From an uncultured Phycicoccus sp. (lineage in GTDB: Bacteria; Actinomycetota; Actinomycetes; Actinomycetales; Dermatophilaceae): 64,000 bases of DNA. A model generated the notes under the pieces. The model was not told the origin of the DNA. It searched no databases and saw only the letters and a list, made by a program, of their open reading frames with translations. The position numbers were made by a program, and so were the translations under genes. This document shows, piece after piece, positions 1 to 7,959 of the stretch. Location of the stretch: assembly GCF_947495705.1 (NCBI RefSeq), contig NZ_CANLZR010000001.1:186001-250000 (forward strand), written 5' to 3'. Positions within the stretch are counted from its first letter, which is position 1. Every line of letters starts with the position of its first letter.

Positions 1-794
1 GCGAAGTCCATCGTCTCGGCGGCCTTGATCGACGGCACGAGCAGCTGGCGGGTGCCGTCGGACTTCGGGAGGTCGATGGCGATCCCGAGGTTGACGTGGG
101 CCGGCGCGACGAGCACCGGCTTGCCCTTCTCGTCGTGCCCGAAGCCGTTGTTCATCTCCGGCATCACCCCGAGCGCCTTGACGAGCGCGTAGCCGATGAT
201 GTGGGTGAAGCTGACCTTGCCGCCCCGGCTGCGGGTGAGGTGGTTGTTGATGACGATGCGGTTGTCCACGAGGAGCTTCGCGGGCACCCCGCGCACCGAG
301 GTGGCGGTGGGCACCTGGAGGGAGGTCTCCATGTTGGCGACGACCCGCGCGCCGGCGCCGCGGATGGGCTGGAAGCGAGCCTCCTCGAGGGGGCCGGCCT
401 GCTTCGGGGCCTGCGGCTCGCGCGGCGTGGGCGCCGGGGCCTTGGCGTCGTCGGCCTTCTTGGCGTCGGCCGGCTTCTCGTCGGCCTTCTTGGCGTCGGC
501 CGGCTTCTCGTCGGCCTTCTCGGCGTCCGCCTTCTTGCCGTCGGCCGGCTTCTCGTCCGCCGTCTTCGCGGGTCGCTGCTCGGCCGGCGCGGCGGGGGAC
601 CCGTTCGCGGAGCGGGTGTCCTCCGGGGTCGGCGCGAAGTGGCTCTCGCCGGGCACGTAGTCCTCGAAGAACTCCCACCACGCCTTGTCGACGTTGTGCT
701 TGTCCTCCTGGTACTGCTCGTACAGCTCGTCGACGAGCCACTCGTTGGGTCCGAAGGCTGTCAGGGGGTCGCTGGACGGGGACTGCTCGGCCAC
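1..794 (-). CDS. kgd: Multifunctional 2-oxoglutarate decarboxylase/dehydrogenase E1 (N-terminal part, cut by window edge)
   Basis: Reads leftward from a GTG at 794 (VAEQSPSSDPLTAFGPNEW) and leaves the window at base 1 after about 264 codons. The opening motif with NEWLVDELYEQY and WWEFFEDY is typical of the actinobacterial Kgd/SucA E1 N-terminus. It is followed by a Lys/Ala/Asp/Pro-rich linker (about residues 75-125) and then an E2-like succinyltransferase domain (FTHIIGYALVKAL, INNHLT, GIAIDLP). In this family the E2-like domain is fused in front of the thiamine-diphosphate E1 domain, which would lie outside the window. Role: oxidative decarboxylation of 2-oxoglutarate in the TCA cycle, in the cytoplasm. 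It is the third leftward gene after the ABC pair, 113 bp beyond the permease stop. Identity is secure; only the C-terminal architecture is unseen. Confidence 0.93.
   Translation of the reverse strand, partial: MAEQSPSSDPLTAFGPNEWLVDELYEQYQEDKHNVDKAWWEFFEDYVPGESHFAPTPEDTRSANGSPAAPAEQRPAKTADEKPADGKKADAEKADEKPADAKKADEKPADAKKADDAKAPAPTPREPQAPKQAGPLEEARFQPIRGAGARVVANMETSLQVPTATSVRGVPAKLLVDNRIVINNHLTRSRGGKVSFTHIIGYALVKALGVMPEMNNGFGHDEKGKPVLVAPAHVNLGIAIDLPKSDGTRQLLVPSIKAAETMDF
451..510. repeat. Two perfect 30-bp tandem repeats in the kgd linker
   Basis: Bases 451-480 and 481-510 are identical 30-mers, and a diverged copy follows to 555. On the coding (minus) strand they encode repeats of the form DEKPADAKKA. 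The unit is a multiple of 3, so copy-number change would lengthen or shorten the flexible linker without shifting the frame. Confidence 0.9.
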
Positions 795-907
795 GGGCTA
801 TGCGCCTCTTTCGTCGGCTGGTCTCGGGGGCGGTCGTGGTGTCACCCGCCAGCCTATTACTCCTGGGTCCGGGGCGCGCCGCCCCGGGCCGAGCGATGCG
901 TGCCGGC

Positions 908-1705
908 TCAGGCGATGTCCTTGCGGGAGAGGCGCCAGATGCCGACGGCGGTGAGCAGGACGGCGTACGCGCCCAGCGTGAGCGCGCCTCCCCACCACTC
1001 GAGCCGGACCTCCTCGGCGCTCTGGCTGATCGAGTTCAGCGTCGCGTTCGTGGCCCCCGTCGGCATGAAGGGCGCGATGTTCTCGCGGCTGAAGTCCCAG
1101 ATGCCGAGCAGCAGCCCGAGCAGCGGCTCGACGATCCAGGCCACCGCCACCCCGATGAACAGCGCGGCGACCTGGTTCGGGATGAGGATGCCCAGGCCCA
1201 GCCCGATGAGCGCCCACAAGGCGAGCACGAGCAGGCTCAGCGCCAGGGTGCGCACGACGTCCGAGGACGGGAACGCCGGGCGGTCGATGACGCGCAGCAC
1301 GACCGTCCCCACGCCGACCGAGGCCACGAGGCTCAGCAGCCCGTAGAAGCCGCCGATGAGCACGAGGGCAGCGACCTTGGCGAGCATCGCCCGGAGCCGG
1401 ACGGGCGTCGCGAGGAAGGTGGCGCTGATGGTCTGGTGCCGGAACTCGGCGCCCACCGTGAGGATCCCGATGGTCAGCAGCAGCAGGTAGCCGACGCTGA
1501 TGCCCGCGGTGTAGATGGTGTTGGCGACCTGGGTGTCGTCGCCGATCAGCTGGCCGCCTCCCGGGCCGGCACCGCCGCCGGAGTCGACGACGAACCCGAA
1601 CAGGACGGCGAAGGCGGCCGCCGAGACGACGACGGCGATCGCCATGCCCCACCACAGGCGGGTCGTGAAGAACTTGCGCAGCTCGGACCGGACGGCGGGG
1701 ATCAC
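908..1705 (-). CDS. ABC-2 type transporter permease
   Basis: 265 residues from a GTG at 1705 that overlaps the ATPase stop in a GTGA junction. The protein opens with VIPAVRSELRKFFTTRLWW, a short cytoplasmic amphipathic start typical of ABC-2 permeases. About six hydrophobic segments follow, with a larger external loop after the first (DSGGGAGPGG). The EFRHQTIS motif after TM2 is the usual cytoplasmic coupling element. It should form a homodimeric membrane channel driven by the ATPase encoded just upstream. The substrate cannot be deduced; related pairs export drugs, lipids or act in self-resistance. Confidence 0.88.
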   Translation of the reverse strand: MIPAVRSELRKFFTTRLWWGMAIAVVVSAAAFAVLFGFVVDSGGGAGPGGGQLIGDDTQVANTIYTAGISVGYLLLLTIGILTVGAEFRHQTISATFLATPVRLRAMLAKVAALVLIGGFYGLLSLVASVGVGTVVLRVIDRPAFPSSDVVRTLALSLLVLALWALIGLGLGILIPNQVAALFIGVAVAWIVEPLLGLLLGIWDFSRENIAPFMPTGATNATLNSISQSAEEVRLEWWGGALTLGAYAVLLTAVGIWRLSRKDIA

Positions 1706-2643
1706 AGCGTCTCTCCTTCGGTGTCGCCGAGGTTGCGGTTGGTGCCCTCGGTGAGCGCGAAGAACAGCGCCTCGAGGTCGGCCCGGCGGGGCTCGAGGCG
1801 ATGGATGGGCAGGCCGGCCCGCAGCGCGACGTCGCCGACGAGCCGCAGGTCGGTGGTGTCGGCGACGAGGGCGCCGTCCTCCCCGACGGTGCTCGTGACG
1901 TCGGCGACCCGGAGGGCGCCGGCGAGGGCGTCGGCGTCGGTCGTGCGCACCAGCGCGCCCGGCCGGCCCTTGATCTCGGCCATCGTCCCCGCCTTGACGA
2001 GGCGGCCGTTGGCGATGATGACGACGTCGTCGACGGTCTGCTCGACCTCCTGGAGCAGGTGGCTCGAGATGAGCACAGTCTTGCCCTGGTCGGTCGACAG
2101 GTGCCGCAGGAAGCCGCGGAGCCAACGGATGCCCTCGGGGTCCAGCCCGTTGGCCGGCTCGTCGAGCACCAGGACCTGCGGGTCACCGAGCAGCGCGGCG
2201 GCGAGGCCGAGGCGCTGGCGCATCCCCATGCTGTAGGCGCCGGCGCGCTTGCGGGCGGCGGCCGGGATCCCGGTGAGCTCGAGGAGCTCGTCGACCCTGG
2301 ACAGCGGCACCGACCCGGCGTCGGCGAGCACCCGCAGGTGGTCCCGGCCGCTGCGGCCGGGGTGGAAGCTCGTCGCCTCCAGGGCGGCCCCGACGGTCTG
2401 GAGCGGCCGGGGGAGGTCGTGGTACGCCTGCCCGCCGATCGTCGCCGTGCCGCCGGTGGGCCGGACGAGGCCGAGCAGCATGCGCAGCGTCGTCGTCTTC
2501 CCCGCACCGTTGGGGCCGAGGAAGCCGGTGATGCGGCCCGGGTCGACGGTGAAGCTCAGGTCGTCGACGGCGGTGAAGCCGCCGAAGCGCTTGGTCAGCC
2601 CGCGGATCTCGATGCGCCCCGCAGGGGTCGCCGTCGTCGTCAT
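1702..2643 (-). CDS. ABC transporter ATP-binding protein
   Basis: 313 residues from ATG 2643 (MTTTATPAGRIEIRGL), preceded by a purine-rich GGGGCGAG ribosome-binding stretch; an in-frame ATG 42 bp upstream is less likely. All nucleotide-binding motifs are present: Walker A GPNGAGKTT, signature YSMGMRQRLGLA, Walker B VLVLDEPANGLDPEG and the switch SSH. The C-terminal ~90 residues form the accessory region common in drug/bacteriocin-type (DrrA-like) ATPases. It is translationally coupled to the permease at 1705 and divergent from the CNNM gene at 2808. The two proteins should form an exporter of unknown substrate. Confidence 0.92.
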   Translation of the reverse strand: MTTTATPAGRIEIRGLTKRFGGFTAVDDLSFTVDPGRITGFLGPNGAGKTTTLRMLLGLVRPTGGTATIGGQAYHDLPRPLQTVGAALEATSFHPGRSGRDHLRVLADAGSVPLSRVDELLELTGIPAAARKRAGAYSMGMRQRLGLAAALLGDPQVLVLDEPANGLDPEGIRWLRGFLRHLSTDQGKTVLISSHLLQEVEQTVDDVVIIANGRLVKAGTMAEIKGRPGALVRTTDADALAGALRVADVTSTVGEDGALVADTTDLRLVGDVALRAGLPIHRLEPRRADLEALFFALTEGTNRNLGDTEGETL

Positions 2644-2807
2644 GTGCTCGCCCCTGGGGTCATGCACCGATCCTCGCAGCCGCACCCCGCGCCGGGGTCA
2701 ACCCCCCGGTGGACCTCCGAGTCCGCCTCGCGACGGAGCGACGGGCGGAACCTGGACGGGTGGCCGTACGCTGGTCCGGTCATGCACCCTCCTAGACCCC
2801 TGGCCCG

Positions 2808-4148
2808 ATGACTCCCTGGATCCTGCTGCTGACCGGGGTGGTCCTCACCATCGGCACTGCCTTCTTCGTCGCCGCCGAGTTCTCGCTCGTGGCCCTGGAC
2901 CGCCCCGCGGTGCAGCGCGCCGTCGACGCCGGCGAGCCCGGAGCCCGCTCGGTGCTGCGCTCACACCGCCAGCTGTCCACCGAGCTGTCCGCGTGCCAGG
3001 TGGGCATCACGCTCACCACGCTCGTCCTCGGCTTCATCGCCGCCCCCTCGGTGGGGGTGCTCCTCACCGGGCCGATCAGCGCCCTCGGGCTCTCCACCGG
3101 CGCCGCGTCGTCGGTGGCCTCCGGCCTGGCGTTCCTCCTCGCCACCCTCTTCTCGATGATCGTCGGCGAGATGATCCCCAAGACCCTCGCGGTCTCGCTG
3201 CCGCTCGCCACCGCGAAGGTGTCGGCGATCCCGGTGTACTGGTTCGGCGTCGCGGCCAAGCCGCTCATCGCGGTGCTCAACGGCGTCGCCAACCGCACCC
3301 TGCGGGCCCTCGGCATCGAGCCGCAGGAGGAGCTGTCGGCCGCCCGCAGCCCCGCCGAGCTCGCCTCGCTCGTGCGGACCTCCGCCGAGGCAGGGACCCT
3401 CGACCGGGGCACCGCACGTCTCGTCACCGCGTCCCTGGGGTTCGCCGACCAGACCGCCGCCGACGTCATGACCCCGCGCTCGCGCGCCACCTCGATCGAG
3501 CGCACCGACACCGCCGCCGACCTCGTGGCGCTGGCGCGGCACACCGGCCACTCGCGCTTCCCGGTCGTCGGGTCCGACTGGGACGACGTCGACGGGATCG
3601 TCCACGTGAAGAAGGCCATCGCCGTCCCCTTCGAGCGGCGCGGCGACGTCCCCGTGTCGGCGCTGATGACCCGCGCCGTCTTCGTCCCCGAGACGCTGCG
3701 CCTCGACCCGCTGCTCGTCCGGCTCCGCAGTAGCGGCATGCAGCTCGCCATCGTCGTCGACGAGTACGGCGGCACCTCCGGCGTCGTGACGCTCGAGGAC
3801 CTCGTCGAGGAGATCGTCGGCGAGGTGAACGACGAGCACGACCGCGGTGAGACCACCGGACGCCGGCTGTCCGACGGGTCCTGGACCGTGCCCGGGCTGT
3901 GGCGTCCCGACGAGGTCCGTGCCCGCATCGGCGCCGACGTCCCGGACGGCCCGGCCTACGAGACCATCGGCGGCTGGCTCATGGCCGCCCTCGGGCGGGT
4001 GCCGGTCGTCGGCGACGAGGTCCCCATCGAGGGCTGGACGGTCCGCGTCGTCCACATGGAGGGCCACCGGGTCGACCGTCTGCGCCTGCTGCCTGACGGG
4101 GTGTCCACCTCGGACTCGGTGTCCTCGGACGAGGAGCCGGGCTCATGA
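2808..4148 (+). CDS. CNNM/HlyC-CorC family membrane protein with CBS pair
   Basis: 446 residues. A CNNM transmembrane domain (about 1-200) opens with a hydrophobic helix and FVAAEFSLVALDR and contains the family GEMIPKTLA motif. A CBS pair follows (about 215-340; DVMTPRSRATSI, HSRFPVVG, VVDEYGGTSGVVTLEDLVEEIVGEV), then a C-terminal CorC_HlyC domain (about 355-430). Proteins of this family are linked to Mg2+/Co2+ export or magnesium homeostasis in the cell membrane. The stop overlaps the start of a shorter paralogue (ATGA at 4145-4148), so the two are co-translated and may form a heteromer. Confidence 0.9.
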   Translation: MTPWILLLTGVVLTIGTAFFVAAEFSLVALDRPAVQRAVDAGEPGARSVLRSHRQLSTELSACQVGITLTTLVLGFIAAPSVGVLLTGPISALGLSTGAASSVASGLAFLLATLFSMIVGEMIPKTLAVSLPLATAKVSAIPVYWFGVAAKPLIAVLNGVANRTLRALGIEPQEELSAARSPAELASLVRTSAEAGTLDRGTARLVTASLGFADQTAADVMTPRSRATSIERTDTAADLVALARHTGHSRFPVVGSDWDDVDGIVHVKKAIAVPFERRGDVPVSALMTRAVFVPETLRLDPLLVRLRSSGMQLAIVVDEYGGTSGVVTLEDLVEEIVGEVNDEHDRGETTGRRLSDGSWTVPGLWRPDEVRARIGADVPDGPAYETIGGWLMAALGRVPVVGDEVPIEGWTVRVVHMEGHRVDRLRLLPDGVSTSDSVSSDEEPGS

Positions 4149-5173
4149 CGACCGTCCTCGTCACCGTCGTCCTCCTCGCCGCGAACGCGTTCTTCGTCGG
4201 GGCCGAGTTCGCCGCGATGTCGGCGCGCCGTAGCCAGCTCGAGCCACTGGCCGAGGCGGGGAGCAAGGGGGCCCGCACGGCGCTCGACGCGCTCCAGCGC
4301 ACCGGCATCCTGCTCGCCACGGCCCAGCTCGGCATCACCGTCTGCTCGGTGCTCCTCGGCGCGGTCTCGGAGGCCGCCCTGCACCACGCGCTCGAGCCCG
4401 TCATCGTGGACCTCGGGCTGTCCGAGGTCGTCGCCGACGTCGTCGCGCTCGCCATCGCCCTGACGATCGTGGTGTTCCTCCACGTCGTCTACGGCGAGAT
4501 GATCCCCAAGAACATCTCGATCGCCAAGCCCGAGCGAGCCGCCGTGATCCTCGTGCCGCCGCTCGTCGCGGTCTCGCGCGTCGTGGCCCCGGTCATCCAC
4601 GCGATGGACCGGGTCTCCAAGGCGGCGATCCGGCTCTTCGGGGTCGAGCCGAAGGACGAGATCTCCGCGACGTTCACCGCCGAGGAGGTTGCCCACATCC
4701 TCGACGAGTCCCGCCACGAGGGCCTCGTCGGGGACGACGACTACGAGCGGCTCGGCGCCGCCCTGGAGTTCTCGGACAAGAACGCCGCCGACGTCGGCGT
4801 CGGGCTGTCCGCCCTCGTCACCGTCACGGCCGAGGCCACGCCCAGCGACATCGAGCGGCTCGTCGCCAAGCACGGCTTCTCGCGGTACCCCGTCCGTGAC
4901 GCCTCCGGCGACCTCGCGGGCTACCTCCACCTCAAGGACGTGTTCTACGCCGCGGACCACGAGCGGCACGAGCCGGTCCCCGCCAAGCGGGTCCGACGGA
5001 TGGCCACCGTCCGCCGCACCGACGAGGTCGAGTCGGTGCTCCAGACGATGCAGCACAGCGGGTCCCACCTCGCGCGGGTCGTCGCCGACGACGGCCTCGT
5101 CGTCGGGGTCGTCTTCCTGGAGGACGTCATCGAGGAGCTCGTCGGCGAGGTCTCGGACGCCTCCCAGCGCTGA
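4145..5173 (+). CDS. Second CNNM-family membrane protein, short, with altered CBS domain
   Basis: 342 residues, starting inside the stop of the upstream paralogue. The CNNM domain is intact (FVGAEFAAMSARR, GEMIPKNISIAKPE). The first CBS domain has lost the usual VM-PR motif, reading DVGVGLSALVTV. The protein ends directly after the second CBS domain (FLEDVIEELVGEV), so the CorC_HlyC C-terminal domain of its neighbour is missing. The pairing of a full-length and a short CNNM gene is common in Actinobacteria. A regulatory or heteromeric partner role in divalent-cation transport is inferred. It faces the beta-propeller lipoprotein gene across only 15 bp. Confidence 0.88.
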   Translation: MTTVLVTVVLLAANAFFVGAEFAAMSARRSQLEPLAEAGSKGARTALDALQRTGILLATAQLGITVCSVLLGAVSEAALHHALEPVIVDLGLSEVVADVVALAIALTIVVFLHVVYGEMIPKNISIAKPERAAVILVPPLVAVSRVVAPVIHAMDRVSKAAIRLFGVEPKDEISATFTAEEVAHILDESRHEGLVGDDDYERLGAALEFSDKNAADVGVGLSALVTVTAEATPSDIERLVAKHGFSRYPVRDASGDLAGYLHLKDVFYAADHERHEPVPAKRVRRMATVRRTDEVESVLQTMQHSGSHLARVVADDGLVVGVVFLEDVIEELVGEVSDASQR

Positions 5174-5188
5174 CGGGCGCCGGCCGGC

Positions 5189-6061
5189 TCACCAGAGCCT
5201 GGTCGAGGTGGCGCCCTGGTCGGTCGTGCGCAGGACACCCTCGTCGGCCACGACCAGCACGACGAGGGAGGTCCCGTCCCGGTGCGCGTGGACGGCCGAG
5301 AGCTCGCCGAGCTCGCGTGGGCCGGACGCCCACGTGGCGCCGGCGTCCTCGCTGACGACGATCCGGCCGGTGAGGCCGACGCCGACGACGGTGTCGTCGT
5401 CGGCCCAGTCGACGGCGACGAGCAGCTCGGGGGTGTCCACCGTCCGCCACGAGGCGCCGCGGTCGTCGGTCGCGAGCAGCCCGTCCGCCGTCGTGGCGAG
5501 CAGACGCGCGCCCGAGGGTGCTGCGGCGAGGACGTGTGGAGCCGAGGGGACCGCTCGGGTCTCCCACTCCCGGCCGTCCGCACTGACCCTGAGCTCACCG
5601 TCGAACCCGGCGACCAGGCCCTCCGCGGCCGTGAGCCCGTGGAAGTCGGACTCCCCACCGCGGGACACCGCGGCCCAGGTCCGGCCACCGTCGGTGGAGC
5701 GGACGAGGCCGACGGGCTGGTCGAGGTCGGTCCCGGGCCCTGGGTGACCGCTCGCCAGGTAGGCGCCGTCGGCACCGATCGTGAACCCCATGAGGTCGAT
5801 GCTCGGGCCGACGGGGGTGGGCCCGTCGTCGCCGACGACGTAGAGGCCACCGTGCGCCGCGACGACGACGTGACCCGCATCCGGGTCGACGGCGATCCCG
5901 TGGATGTGGCCCATCGGGCGGTCCGGCCCCCCGTCGGCGCCCGCGGAGGCGGCCGTCGGGTCCGTGCCACACGCCGCGAGGAGGAGGGCGCTGCCCGTCG
6001 CGACGAGGGCGGTGAGCAGGCGTCGCACGGATCGGGAAGGGGTGGTGTGGGGCAGGGTCAC
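5189..6061 (-). CDS. Secreted beta-propeller (BNR/F510_1955-like) lipoprotein
   Basis: 290 residues from a GTG at 6061 that overlaps the multicopper-oxidase stop (GTGA). A short basic N-terminus, a hydrophobic stretch and the lipobox LLAAC mark a lipoprotein anchored outside the membrane, with the acylated Cys near residue 31. The mature part is built from repeated blades with VRSTDGGRTW, VSADGREWE, ATDDRGASW, VSEDAGATW and RTTDQGAT, i.e. Asp-box/BNR-type propeller repeats. The opening HIHGIAVDPD is seen in F510_1955-type glycosylhydrolase-like proteins that often sit beside copper or multicopper-oxidase genes. No catalytic residue set can be assigned; a binding or scaffold role next to the oxidase is inferred. 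Confidence 0.85.
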   Translation of the reverse strand: MTLPHTTPSRSVRRLLTALVATGSALLLAACGTDPTAASAGADGGPDRPMGHIHGIAVDPDAGHVVVAAHGGLYVVGDDGPTPVGPSIDLMGFTIGADGAYLASGHPGPGTDLDQPVGLVRSTDGGRTWAAVSRGGESDFHGLTAAEGLVAGFDGELRVSADGREWETRAVPSAPHVLAAAPSGARLLATTADGLLATDDRGASWRTVDTPELLVAVDWADDDTVVGVGLTGRIVVSEDAGATWASGPRELGELSAVHAHRDGTSLVVLVVADEGVLRTTDQGATSTRLW

Positions 6062-7560
6062 GGGGTGTACTCCAGGATCGTCATCATGCCGGCTTCCGCG
6101 TGGTAGATGTTGTGGCAGTGGGTCATCCAGCGCCCGGGGTTGTCGGTGTCGAGGTCGAGCGCGAGCCCGCCCATCGGCGGGACGAGCACGGTGTCCTTTC
6201 GCAGTCCGGTCCGCGCGACGGCGAAGGTGTGGCCGTGCACGTGGATGGGGTGACTCATTGTCGTCATGTTCATGACCTCGAGCCGCACCCGCCCCCCGGC
6301 GTCGACACGGAGGGAGTCGTTCTCCCCGTACGGCGCCCCGTTGATCCCCCAGCGGAACGGCGACATCGAGCCGTTGAGGGTCAGCGGCCGCGTCTGCTCG
6401 GGACGGGCCTCCGGCAACCGTGCCGCCTCGGTGGGGACCAGGCGCGTGGTCAGCACCTCGGCGCGGTCCAGCTCAGGGACGGTCGTGCCCGCGGAGGGAG
6501 CGGACCCCGAACCGGTGCGCACGAGGGCCAGCGCCTCGCCGGACTTGCTGTCCGGCCGAGCGGCGAGGGGGAACACCCCGTCACCGAGGGTGACGACGAC
6601 GTCGTAGCGTTCGCCCATCGCGATCGGGAGGGCGGCGACCTCCAGCGGCTCGACGGGGAAGCCGTCGGTGTGCGTGACCGTCATCCGGTGGCCCCCGAGG
6701 GCGACGGTGAACAGGGTGTCGGCGGCGGCGTTGACGATCCGGATCCGGACCCGGTCGCCCGGCCGGGCCCGGAAGGTCTCGGGCGCGGCGGGCACGCGCC
6801 CGTTGACGAGGTAGTGGGGGTAGTCGACGTCTCCGGCCGACCCGCGCTCGGACCCTCCGCCCATGCCGTGGTCCATCCCGCCCATCCCCATGCCCATGTG
6901 GTCGCCCCGGTCGCCCCCGCCGTCCGCGACGAGTCCGGCGAGCACGTCGTCCGGGGTGCGGCCGGTCCCGTCGACCCAGTCGTCGAGGACGACGACCCAC
7001 TCGTCGTCGTACGCGCCCGGCTCGTCCGGGTCGTCGACGACGAGGGGGGCGTAGAGGCCGCGGTCGAGCTGGACGCCGACGTGCGGGTGGAAGAAGTACG
7101 TGCCGGGGTCCGGGACGCGGAACTCGTAGTCGTAGGCGGACCCCGCCGCGATCGGTGCCTGGGTGACGCCCGGCACGCCGTCCGCCGCGTTCTGGAGACG
7201 GATGCCGTGCCAGTGCACCGTCGTCTCGGCCGGGAGCCGGTTCTCGACGGCGACCCGCATGACATCCCCCGCGGTGGCGCGCAGCAGGGGCCCCGGCACG
7301 GTGTCGCCGTACGCCCACGTCCGGACCACCGGGCCGCCGAGGTCGATGGTGGCCGGCCGGGCGGTGAGCCGGGCCGTCACGACCCGGCCCCCGGGTGACG
7401 GGGTCTGCGGCGTGGGCACGGGCAGCGCGGCCGCCCGGTCGGGGCCGATGGCGGCCGAGCACCCCGTCAGCCCGGTGGCAGCGACCGCGAGGCCGCCGAG
7501 GACCAGGGATCGCCGGGTCGGCAGCGGGCCTCGCGCCGGAGCCGGCGGGCGGGCGGCCAC
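6058..7560 (-). CDS. Multicopper oxidase, Tat-exported lipoprotein
   Basis: 500 residues from the GTG at 7560, one base after the SHOCT stop. The leader has a twin arginine (TRRSLVLGG, residues 15-23) and a lipobox LTGC (Cys34), so the folded copper enzyme should be Tat-exported and membrane anchored. All four copper motifs are present: TTVHWHGI, YFFHPHVG, HPIHVHGHTF and THCHNIYHAEAGMM, giving one type 1 and the trinuclear type 2/3 site. A Met/His-rich insert (DHMGMGMGGMDHGMGG) lies mid-protein, as in CueO-type cuprous oxidases. Likely activity: oxidation of Cu(I) or phenolic substrates with O2 outside the membrane. It is co-transcribed with the flanking SHOCT and propeller genes. Confidence 0.93.
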   Translation of the reverse strand: MAARPPAPARGPLPTRRSLVLGGLAVAATGLTGCSAAIGPDRAAALPVPTPQTPSPGGRVVTARLTARPATIDLGGPVVRTWAYGDTVPGPLLRATAGDVMRVAVENRLPAETTVHWHGIRLQNAADGVPGVTQAPIAAGSAYDYEFRVPDPGTYFFHPHVGVQLDRGLYAPLVVDDPDEPGAYDDEWVVVLDDWVDGTGRTPDDVLAGLVADGGGDRGDHMGMGMGGMDHGMGGGSERGSAGDVDYPHYLVNGRVPAAPETFRARPGDRVRIRIVNAAADTLFTVALGGHRMTVTHTDGFPVEPLEVAALPIAMGERYDVVVTLGDGVFPLAARPDSKSGEALALVRTGSGSAPSAGTTVPELDRAEVLTTRLVPTEAARLPEARPEQTRPLTLNGSMSPFRWGINGAPYGENDSLRVDAGGRVRLEVMNMTTMSHPIHVHGHTFAVARTGLRKDTVLVPPMGGLALDLDTDNPGRWMTHCHNIYHAEAGMMTILEYTP

Positions 7561-7561
7561 G

Positions 7562-7798
7562 TCAGTGCCCGTCCACGATCTGCCGGCGGCGCGCGCTGTA
7601 CTCCTCGACGCCGATGTCGCCACGGGCGAGTCGCTCGTCGAGCACCTGCAGCGCGGTCGGCCCGGGCGTCGCCCGCGGCCGCGTCCCGAAGGCGGCGACG
7701 ACCGCCGCGATGACACCGCCCCAGAGGACGAGCAGGGCGAGTGCCGCGATCAGCATGCCCCAGCCGTGCCCGGCTGCCATCCATCCGCCTGGTCCCAT
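7562..7798 (-). CDS. Small membrane protein with C-terminal SHOCT domain
   Basis: 78 residues if started at ATG 7798, which is preceded at about 9 nt by GGAGGAG; in-frame ATGs at 7807 and 7846 have poorer spacing or no Shine-Dalgarno. After a Gly/His/Met-rich start (GGWMAAGHGWGM) there is one long membrane helix (LIAALALLVLWGGVIAAVVAAF). The C-terminal LQVLDERLARGDIGVEEY is a classic SHOCT motif, a short C-terminal oligomerisation-type helix pair. It is the first gene of the leftward SHOCT-oxidase-propeller operon. Its function is unknown; such proteins often accompany copper and multicopper-oxidase genes. Confidence 0.82.
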   Translation of the reverse strand: MGPGGWMAAGHGWGMLIAALALLVLWGGVIAAVVAAFGTRPRATPGPTALQVLDERLARGDIGVEEYSARRRQIVDGH

Positions 7799-7872
7799 CG
7801 TGACCATCTCCTCCGCATCGGTGGCCGACCCCGGCCACATCTCCATCGAAGGCGACGCAGGTCAGGGACCGG

Positions 7873-7897
7873 TCGTCGTTCCATGAAGAAACGACGA
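7873..7897. promoter_or_regulatory. Candidate operator: TCGTCGTT-N9-AACGACGA dyad between divergent operons
   Basis: Perfect 8-bp inverted repeat with a 9-nt spacer in the 161-bp gap between the SHOCT/oxidase operon and the response-regulator/Nuo-like operon. Its position suits an operator for the OmpR-type regulator encoded at 7960, but binding is inferred only from position and symmetry. Confidence 0.4.
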
Positions 7898-7959
7898 AGG
7901 ATCGCGCCGGGCGCCGGATCGCCTCGACTGGCCGCCCGCCGATCGGCCAGACTGCCCGG

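Noticed and set aside
2644-2807. Clear promoter between the ABC operon and the CNNM genes
   Set aside because: A TACGCT box at 2767-2772 is present but no convincing -35 box or operator was seen.
7561-7716. Multicopper oxidase starting about 50 residues upstream
   Set aside because: The extension is antisense-like Arg/Ser sequence overlapping the SHOCT gene; GTG 7560 directly precedes the Tat signal.
7799-7846. Longer SHOCT protein starting at 7846
   Set aside because: No Shine-Dalgarno precedes it, whereas GGAGGAG fits the ATG at 7798.
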